Shown in pieces: positions 58,752 through 64,000 of a DNA stretch of 64,000 nt (position 1 is its first letter; every line of letters begins with the position of its first letter). Under the pieces are notes generated by a model, which saw only the letters and a list, made by a program, of their open reading frames with translations, was not told the origin of the DNA and ran no database searches. The DNA is from Pseudorhodoferax soli (lineage in GTDB: Bacteria > Pseudomonadota > Gammaproteobacteria > Burkholderiales > Burkholderiaceae_C). The position numbers and the translations under genes were made by a program. The DNA is taken from the NCBI RefSeq assembly GCF_003337555.1, contig NZ_QPJK01000014.1:1-64000 (forward strand). Direction: 5' to 3'.

Positions 58752-61184
58752 ATGATCGGCGCGCCCGGGCCCGTGCGCTCGTTCTGGATGGGCGGCTTCG
58801 AGGGCGCCGACCACCTGGATGGACAAGGCCGTCCGCTGGACATGGCCGCGGCGCACGGCCACCTGCAGCAGCTGGACGAGGACTACGCACTCGCCGCGGC
58901 GATGGGCATCGGCACGGTGCGCGAAAGCCTGGGCTGGCGCCTGTGCGAGACGGCGCCCGGCGTCTACGACCTGGAGCGCGCGCTGCGCATGGCCCGCAGC
59001 GCCCGGCGCCAGGGCCTGCAGATCCTGTGGACGCTGATGCACTACGGCACACCGGCCGACGTCAGCCTGATGGACGACCGCCTCATCGAGCGCTTCGCCG
59101 CGTTCGCCACGGCCGCTGCGCAGGCGCTGGCGGACGAGACCGACGGGCCGCCCGTCTACACGCTCGTCAACGAGATCAACTTCCTCTCCTGGGCGGCGGC
59201 GCACACCGACATGGTCTGGCCCTACCGCGGCCAGTCGGCCGACGCGGTGCCCAGCAGCCGGCACAGCGGCTACGAGGTCAAGCGCCGCCTGGTGCGCGCC
59301 ACGCTGGCGGCGACCGAGGCCGTGCGGCGCGTCGATCCCCGCGCGCGCTTCCTCCAGGCCGAGCCGCTGGTGCATGTGGTGCCTCCGGCGGACCGGCCCG
59401 ATCTCGCGCCCCTCGCGGCCCAGGTGGCCGACTACCAATGGCAGGCCTGGGACCTGCTCGCCGGCCAATGCGAACCCGAGCTCGGCGGCTCGCCCGCGAT
59501 GCTGGACCTGCTGGGCGTGAACTACTACCACAACGGCCAATGGGAGGTGGAGACCGAGCGGCGGCTCGCATGGCACACGCGCGACCCGCGCCGGCGCGGC
59601 CTGGACGAACTGCTGCAGGCCGCGTGGCGCCGCTATGGCAGCCCGTTGCTGGTTTCGGAGACCAGCCACGTCGGCGCCGGGCGCGCGCTGTGGCTCAGCG
59701 ACGTGGCCAGCCAGGTCGAACGCGCGCGCGCCGCAGGCGTGCCCGTTGCCGGCATCTGCCTGTACCCGCTGGTCGACCGGCCCGACTGGGGTGACCCGCA
59801 GCGCTGGCACCGCAGCGGGCTCTGGGACGTGGCGCAGGCGCAGAACCAGGGGCAAGGCCAGGACGAAGGGCCGGGGCCCGGCATGGCGCGGCTGCTGCAA
59901 CTGCCCTATGCCCGGATGCTGGCGCACTGGCAGCGGCGGCTGCCGGTGCCGGCGCGGCCGGTGTGGACCAAGCCGCTGCTGCTGGTCTTCTCGCCGCTGC
60001 GCTGGGACCTGGTGCAGCACCGGCCCCAGCACCTGATGGCCGAGCTGGCGGCCGACTGGCGCATCGTCTTCGTCGAGGAGCCGGTGCACGGCGCGGCCCG
60101 GGCCCAGCTGGTGCGCAGCTGCCCCATGCCCGACATCGAGGTGCTGCAGCCCCACACGCCGGGCAGCGGGGCCGGGTTCGAGGGCGGCCACATGCCGCTG
60201 GTCGCTGCGCTGCTGCAGCAGGCCCTGGGGGCCGAGGCGCTGCATTCGGCGCTGACCTGGCTGGCGACGCCCGAGGCCTTGCCGCTGGTCCAGTCGCTGC
60301 AGCTGCGGCCGACCGTCTACGACTGCTTCCGCGCCGGCCCCGGCGCGCCGGCCGGCCCGCACCGCCTGGCGCTCTGGAAGACGCGCGAGCTGGCCTTGCT
60401 GCGCCAGGCGGCGCTGGTGCTGGTGGCGGGCCCGGCGCTGTCGCGCGCGCTCGGCGGGCGCCATGGCCATGTGGCGAGCGTGTTCAACGCAGTGGATGCG
60501 GAGCACTTCTCGCCACGCGCGCTGGAGCCGCATGGCAGCGAGGCGCACGAGGCCGAACGCCTGTTGGCCGGCATCGACGGGCCCCTGCTCGGCTACTGCG
60601 GCAGCATCGACGAACGGCTGGACCTGGGCCTGCTGGCGCAGCTGGCCGATGCGCGGCCGCACTGGCACATCGTGCTGGTCGGCCCTGCGCAGCTGCCGGC
60701 CGATGTGCCCTTGCCGCAGCGGCGCAATCTGCACTGGCTCGGCGCGCAGCCCTACAGCCTGCTGCCCTACCTGCTGGCGCGCCTGCACGTGGCCTTGCTG
60801 CCCTACGTGCAGGGCCCGCGCACGGCCCTGGCCAACCCGCCGCAGCTGCTGGAGTACCTGGCGGCCCGCAAGCCCGTGGTCAGCGTGGCCCTCCCGGATG
60901 TGCTGGACCTGTACCCCCACATGGTGGAGACCGCGGCGGGCGCCGCAGGCTTTCTGCAGGCCTGCGAGACGGCGCTGCGGCGGCTGCGCGTGCACGACCT
61001 GCACCAGCGCGCGCGCGTGGACGCGGTGCTGGCGCGGCGCTCCTGGCGCAGCGCCGCGCAGGCCGTGCACGGCCTCCTGCGCGGGCTGCAACAGGAGGCC
61101 GCGCACATTCTCGCGCCCACCGGCCGGCCCGCCGTGCCGCCGCCAGCCAGCGCCGACCACCACACCCCGGCAGGCCACCCATGA
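58752..61184 (+). CDS. GH1-like glycosidase fused to a GT4-like glycosyltransferase
   Basis: An 810-residue bifunctional-looking protein. Residues 1 to about 385 resemble a GH clan-A barrel: LRESLGWRLCE, a possible acid/base Glu141 in TLVNEINFLSW and a possible nucleophile Glu303 in LVSETSHVG. Residues about 400-790 form a GT-B fold resembling GT4 (VFSPLRWDLVQHRPQHLM, SVFNAVDAEHFSPR, GYCGSIDERLDL, NPPQLLEYLAARKPVVSV). A GH-GT fusion may trim or remodel and then extend one glycan. There is no signal peptide, so it acts in the cytoplasm. The amidohydrolase follows with an ATGA overlap. Confidence 0.82.
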   Translation: MIGAPGPVRSFWMGGFEGADHLDGQGRPLDMAAAHGHLQQLDEDYALAAAMGIGTVRESLGWRLCETAPGVYDLERALRMARSARRQGLQILWTLMHYGTPADVSLMDDRLIERFAAFATAAAQALADETDGPPVYTLVNEINFLSWAAAHTDMVWPYRGQSADAVPSSRHSGYEVKRRLVRATLAATEAVRRVDPRARFLQAEPLVHVVPPADRPDLAPLAAQVADYQWQAWDLLAGQCEPELGGSPAMLDLLGVNYYHNGQWEVETERRLAWHTRDPRRRGLDELLQAAWRRYGSPLLVSETSHVGAGRALWLSDVASQVERARAAGVPVAGICLYPLVDRPDWGDPQRWHRSGLWDVAQAQNQGQGQDEGPGPGMARLLQLPYARMLAHWQRRLPVPARPVWTKPLLLVFSPLRWDLVQHRPQHLMAELAADWRIVFVEEPVHGAARAQLVRSCPMPDIEVLQPHTPGSGAGFEGGHMPLVAALLQQALGAEALHSALTWLATPEALPLVQSLQLRPTVYDCFRAGPGAPAGPHRLALWKTRELALLRQAALVLVAGPALSRALGGRHGHVASVFNAVDAEHFSPRALEPHGSEAHEAERLLAGIDGPLLGYCGSIDERLDLGLLAQLADARPHWHIVLVGPAQLPADVPLPQRRNLHWLGAQPYSLLPYLLARLHVALLPYVQGPRTALANPPQLLEYLAARKPVVSVALPDVLDLYPHMVETAAGAAGFLQACETALRRLRVHDLHQRARVDAVLARRSWRSAAQAVHGLLRGLQQEAAHILAPTGRPAVPPPASADHHTPAGHP

Positions 61185-62119
61185 CCATCGACGCCCACCT
61201 CCACTGCACCGGGCGCGAGACCACGGGCGACGTGCTGCGCGCGCTCGACGACGCGGACATCGACCAGGCCGTGCTGCTGGCGCCGTTCCTCGGCGACGGC
61301 TATGCGCTGGACGACGCGGCCTCCCTGCGGCGTGCCAACGACCACCTGGCACAGCTGGTGCGCGGGCACGCCGACCGGTTGATCGGCTTCGCCGTGGTCA
61401 ACCCGCAGCACGGCGGCGCCGCCGACGAGCTCGCGCGGGCCGTCGAGACGCTGGGGCTGCGCGGCGCGAAGATGGTGCCCTCGGGCTGGTACCCGAGCGA
61501 TGCGCGCGTGCAGCCGGTGTTCGCCGTGGCGGCCAGGCTGGCGCTGCCCTTGCTGTTCCACAGCGGCATCTTCATCGACGGCCGGTCCGGCCGTTTCTGC
61601 CGGCCCTGCGAGTTCGAGGTGCTGCGCGACCATCCCGGCGTGCGCGTGGCGTTGGCGCACCTGGGCTGGCCCTGGACCGACGAGGCCATCGCGGTGGGCC
61701 TGATCGACCGCATCCATGGCGTGGCGCCGGCCGACGCCGTGTTCCGCTTCGACATCTCGTTCGGGCCGCCGCCGCCGTACCGGCTGGAGGTGCTGCGCCG
61801 GGCGCTCGACGTGCTGGGGCCGGAGTCGCTGCAGTTCGGCAGCGACTGCTTCCTGCCCTGCAGCGGCCAGCACATCGCCGAGCGGCGCGGCTGGGTGGAA
61901 GACCTGCTGGACCAGCTGGGCCTGGACGCCGCAGCGCGCCACCAGGTGTTCACCGCAACGGCCGCCACGTGGCTGCGCCTGCCGCCGGCGGCACCGCGCA
62001 CGGCGAGGGCGCCGGCGGCCGCGCCCGCATGTGCCGCTGCGGCACCGCGGCCCGCCGCCGGCAGCTTGCGCAGCGGCTGGCTGGGTGCCTCCGGCCGGAT
62101 CGGGCCGCTCTGCTGCTGA
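61181..62119 (+). CDS. Amidohydrolase-family protein (TIM-barrel metal hydrolase)
   Basis: A 312-residue protein. Metal ligands: IDAHLHC (His6, His8), LFHSGIF, LAHLGWP and GSDCFLPC. This is the amidohydrolase_2/TatD-like pattern. It may act as a hydrolase or decarboxylase; the role within a glycan operon is unclear. The last 50 residues are Ala/Pro-rich. Its ATG overlaps the stop of the GH-GT fusion. Confidence 0.82.
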   Translation: MTIDAHLHCTGRETTGDVLRALDDADIDQAVLLAPFLGDGYALDDAASLRRANDHLAQLVRGHADRLIGFAVVNPQHGGAADELARAVETLGLRGAKMVPSGWYPSDARVQPVFAVAARLALPLLFHSGIFIDGRSGRFCRPCEFEVLRDHPGVRVALAHLGWPWTDEAIAVGLIDRIHGVAPADAVFRFDISFGPPPPYRLEVLRRALDVLGPESLQFGSDCFLPCSGQHIAERRGWVEDLLDQLGLDAAARHQVFTATAATWLRLPPAAPRTARAPAAAPACAAAAPRPAAGSLRSGWLGASGRIGPLCC

Positions 62120-62179
62120 CGCCATGGCCGCCGCTGCCGAACCCCCGCACACCCCGGCGCACTGCAAACGGGTGCACCG

Positions 62180-63460
62180 ATGACGGTGCACGCCACGGTC
62201 CCGCCAGGGTCGGCGCCGCGCGTGCGCGTGCTCGAAGTCATGGGCAACGCGATCGTCGGCGGCATGGAGAGCACGGTGCTGCGCCTGGTCGAGCGGCTGC
62301 CGCGCGCGCGCTTCCACACCACCGTGCTGGCGCCTTTCGCGAGCCCCTGCACCGAGCGGCTGCGCGCGCTGGACGTGGAGGTCATCATCGCGCCGATGCC
62401 GCAGGACATGGTCTGGTCTTCGGTGCAGCTGGCCATCGCGGCCATCGCCGCCTGCCGCATCGACGTGCTGCACGCCCACCTGGGCAACGCGCACGTGCTG
62501 GCGGGCCTGGCGGGCCGCCTGGCCGGCCGGCCGGTGCTGGGCACGGTGCATGCGCGCCAGGTCACGCCGCTGGAGCTGGAGGCGCACCGCGCGTTCGGCA
62601 CGCACCTGCACATGGTCTGCCAGCACAGCTACCTGCACGCGCTGGGCATGGGCGCCATGCCCTCGCACCTGCACTGCGTGCCCAACGGCGTGGACACGGA
62701 GCTGTTCAGGCCCGCTGGCCCGGCCGGCCCCAGCGCGGCCGGCCTGCGCGCCAGCCTGGGGATCGGCGTGCAGGTGCCGCTGGTCGGCTTCGTCGGGCGG
62801 CTGTCGCCCGAGAAGGGCCCCGAGCTGTTCGTGCGCTGCGCGCAGCGCGTGCACGACGCGCAGCCGCAGGCGCACTTCGTGCTGGTGGGCGAGGGGCCGC
62901 TGCGCGACGCGGTGCAGGCGCGCATCGACGGCCTCGGACTGGCCGCGCATGTGCACCTGGCGGGCCTGCGCGAGGACATGCCGGCGCTGTACCCGGAGTT
63001 CGACGTGCTGGTGTCCAGTTCGCTGACCGAGGCCATGCCGCTGGCCGTCATGGAAGCCATGGCCTGCGGGGTGCCGGTGGCGGCCACGCGTGTCGGTGGC
63101 GTGGCCGACCTCGTCGTGGAGGACTGGACGGGCCTGCTGGCCGAGCCCGGCGACATCGAGGGGCTGGCGCGCCTCGTTGCCGCGCTGGTGGCCGACCCGC
63201 AGCGCCGGCGCGAGATGGGCCGGCACAGCCGCCAGCGCATGGTCGAGCACTTCAGCCTGGCGGCCAGCGTGGACGCCACCGCGGCCCTGCTGCAAGGCCT
63301 GGCCGCCCACGCGGGCCCTGCCGCGGCGCCGGGGCAACTGGTCGACACGCCGATGCTGCCCGGCCGCGCCGCATGCTTGTCCAGCCGAGCGCGCGGGCGG
63401 GCCGACGGAACAGCCGGCGAACTGGGCGGCGAACGGAGTGGCGAGAAGGACAGCGGATAG
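62180..63460 (+). CDS. Glycosyltransferase, GT4 family
   Basis: A 426-residue GT-B enzyme. N-terminal GNAIVGGMESTVLRLVERL and HAHLGNAHVLAGLAG; C-terminal GFVGRLSPEKGPELFVRCA, VLVGEGPLRDAV and SSSLTEAMPLAVMEAMACGVPVAATRVGG, the donor-binding E-x7-E region. Last gene of the + strand operon. Its final 30 residues are low-complexity (RGRADGTAGELGGERSGE). Function in surface-glycan assembly is inferred from neighbours. Confidence 0.9.
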   Translation: MTVHATVPPGSAPRVRVLEVMGNAIVGGMESTVLRLVERLPRARFHTTVLAPFASPCTERLRALDVEVIIAPMPQDMVWSSVQLAIAAIAACRIDVLHAHLGNAHVLAGLAGRLAGRPVLGTVHARQVTPLELEAHRAFGTHLHMVCQHSYLHALGMGAMPSHLHCVPNGVDTELFRPAGPAGPSAAGLRASLGIGVQVPLVGFVGRLSPEKGPELFVRCAQRVHDAQPQAHFVLVGEGPLRDAVQARIDGLGLAAHVHLAGLREDMPALYPEFDVLVSSSLTEAMPLAVMEAMACGVPVAATRVGGVADLVVEDWTGLLAEPGDIEGLARLVAALVADPQRRREMGRHSRQRMVEHFSLAASVDATAALLQGLAAHAGPAAAPGQLVDTPMLPGRAACLSSRARGRADGTAGELGGERSGEKDSG

Positions 63461-63492
63461 GGCGGCGAGCAAGGCGGCGAAGGCCGCGCCGG

Positions 63493-64000
63493 TTACCGGG
63501 TCACGCTGGCGAACGCGTCCATCCAGTCGGCGACGAAGCGGTCGATGTGGAAGCGCTCGTTGGCCAGGCGGCGCCCGGCCTCGCCCCAGTCGCGCGCGGT
63601 GCCGGGCTCGCGCAGCAGCATGTGCATGACCTCGGCGAGCCGCTCCGGCCGGGTGTCCACATAGCCGTTCTGGCCCGAGCGGATGACCGCCGCCAGCTCC
63701 GTGGTGGCCAGGCCGACGATGGGCAGGCCGACCATCATGGCCTCGACGATGGCCAGGCCCAGGCTGGTGTAGCGGATCGGGTTGAAGAAGAAGCGGTAGG
63801 GGGCCATGGCCCCCGGCAGCGCGGCGTTGTCGATCTCGCCCAGCCCGCCCAGCGGTTTGCTGCCCATGCCGACCAGGTCCAGCGGCACAGTGCGCGCCAT
63901 GTCGTGGTAGATGTCCAGCCCGAGCCTGCGCCCGCGCAGCTGCATGTTGTTCACGACCGTGATGCCGCGCTCCAGCCGGCCCTCGTACCGCGCGTCGGAC
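63493..64000 (-). CDS. Glycosyltransferase, GT-B fold (5' end outside the window)
   Basis: The C-terminal 169 codons of a gene entering from the right edge. The donor site reads NPIRYTSLGLAIVEAMMVGLPIVGLATTEL, then GYVDTRPERLAEVMHMLL. Upstream sequence (ITVVNNMQLRGRRLGLDIYHDMA) continues past the end of the window. It converges on the GT4 at 62180 with 32 bases between stops. Confidence 0.85.
   Translation of the reverse strand, partial: SDARYEGRLERGITVVNNMQLRGRRLGLDIYHDMARTVPLDLVGMGSKPLGGLGEIDNAALPGAMAPYRFFFNPIRYTSLGLAIVEAMMVGLPIVGLATTELAAVIRSGQNGYVDTRPERLAEVMHMLLREPGTARDWGEAGRRLANERFHIDRFVADWMDAFASVTR

Overview
The window is GC-rich (roughly 70% by eye), densely coded DNA from what looks like a member of the Burkholderiales, most likely Comamonadaceae or a close neighbour. 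This is inferred from gene content: a single-chain methylmalonyl-CoA mutase next to an ScfR-type regulator, a PEP-CTERM protein, a GltD-like/2-oxoacid:ferredoxin oxidoreductase operon and an FdhF/YdeP oxidoreductase. No rRNA, tRNA, CRISPR array or insertion sequence was recognised.

Layout. (1) 1-1653: end of a D-glucarate catabolic operon (glucarate dehydratase, then 2-oxoglutarate-semialdehyde dehydrogenase), closed by a strong terminator. (2) 1883-11776: mixed single genes: a PEP-CTERM protein, two small conserved proteins, an ATPase-type wHTH regulator, a decayed aldehyde dehydrogenase fragment, an FMN reductase, a divergent MFS exporter/MerR pair sharing a textbook 19-bp-spacer promoter, a fused osmolyte ABC binding protein-permease and a ROK protein. 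(3) 11785-30844: a propionate/methylmalonyl-CoA block (mutase, MeaB chaperone, PCC beta, PCC alpha, biotin synthase, VOC epimerase-like protein) under a divergent ScfR regulator, flanked on both sides by related hybrid sensor kinases. A toxin-antitoxin pair sits between mutase and meaB, and a remnant of a biotin carboxylase start sits before pccA. (4) 31062-39570: a korCAB-like 2-oxoacid:ferredoxin oxidoreductase operon converging on an FdhF/YdeP oxidoreductase with its divergent ModE/PBP-like regulator. (5) 39678-53513: an accessory block of stress-type genes (phospholipase D/cardiolipin synthase, PoxB-like TPP enzyme, erythromycin-esterase-like protein behind a truncated phosphoribosyltransferase, lone receiver, membrane glucose dehydrogenase with a frameshift, ABC exporter fused to a kinase-like domain and a receiver, UdgX). 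(6) 53643-64000: a tightly overlapped glycan operon (GT4, SDR, 31-codon ORF, GT9, carbamoyltransferase, GH1-GT4 fusion, amidohydrolase, GT4) and a convergent partial glycosyltransferase.

How the genes work together. Regions 1 and 3 feed the TCA cycle: glucarate to 2-oxoglutarate, and propionyl-CoA through methylmalonyl-CoA to succinyl-CoA. BioB supplies the biotin used by PccA. Region 4 could exchange electrons between 2-oxoacids, ferredoxin and NAD(P)H. Regions 5 and 6 look accessory. The most unusual items are the ABC-kinase-receiver fusion, the glycan operon with its GH-GT fusion, the 13-bp slip-like insertion that breaks the glucose dehydrogenase, and three gene remnants.
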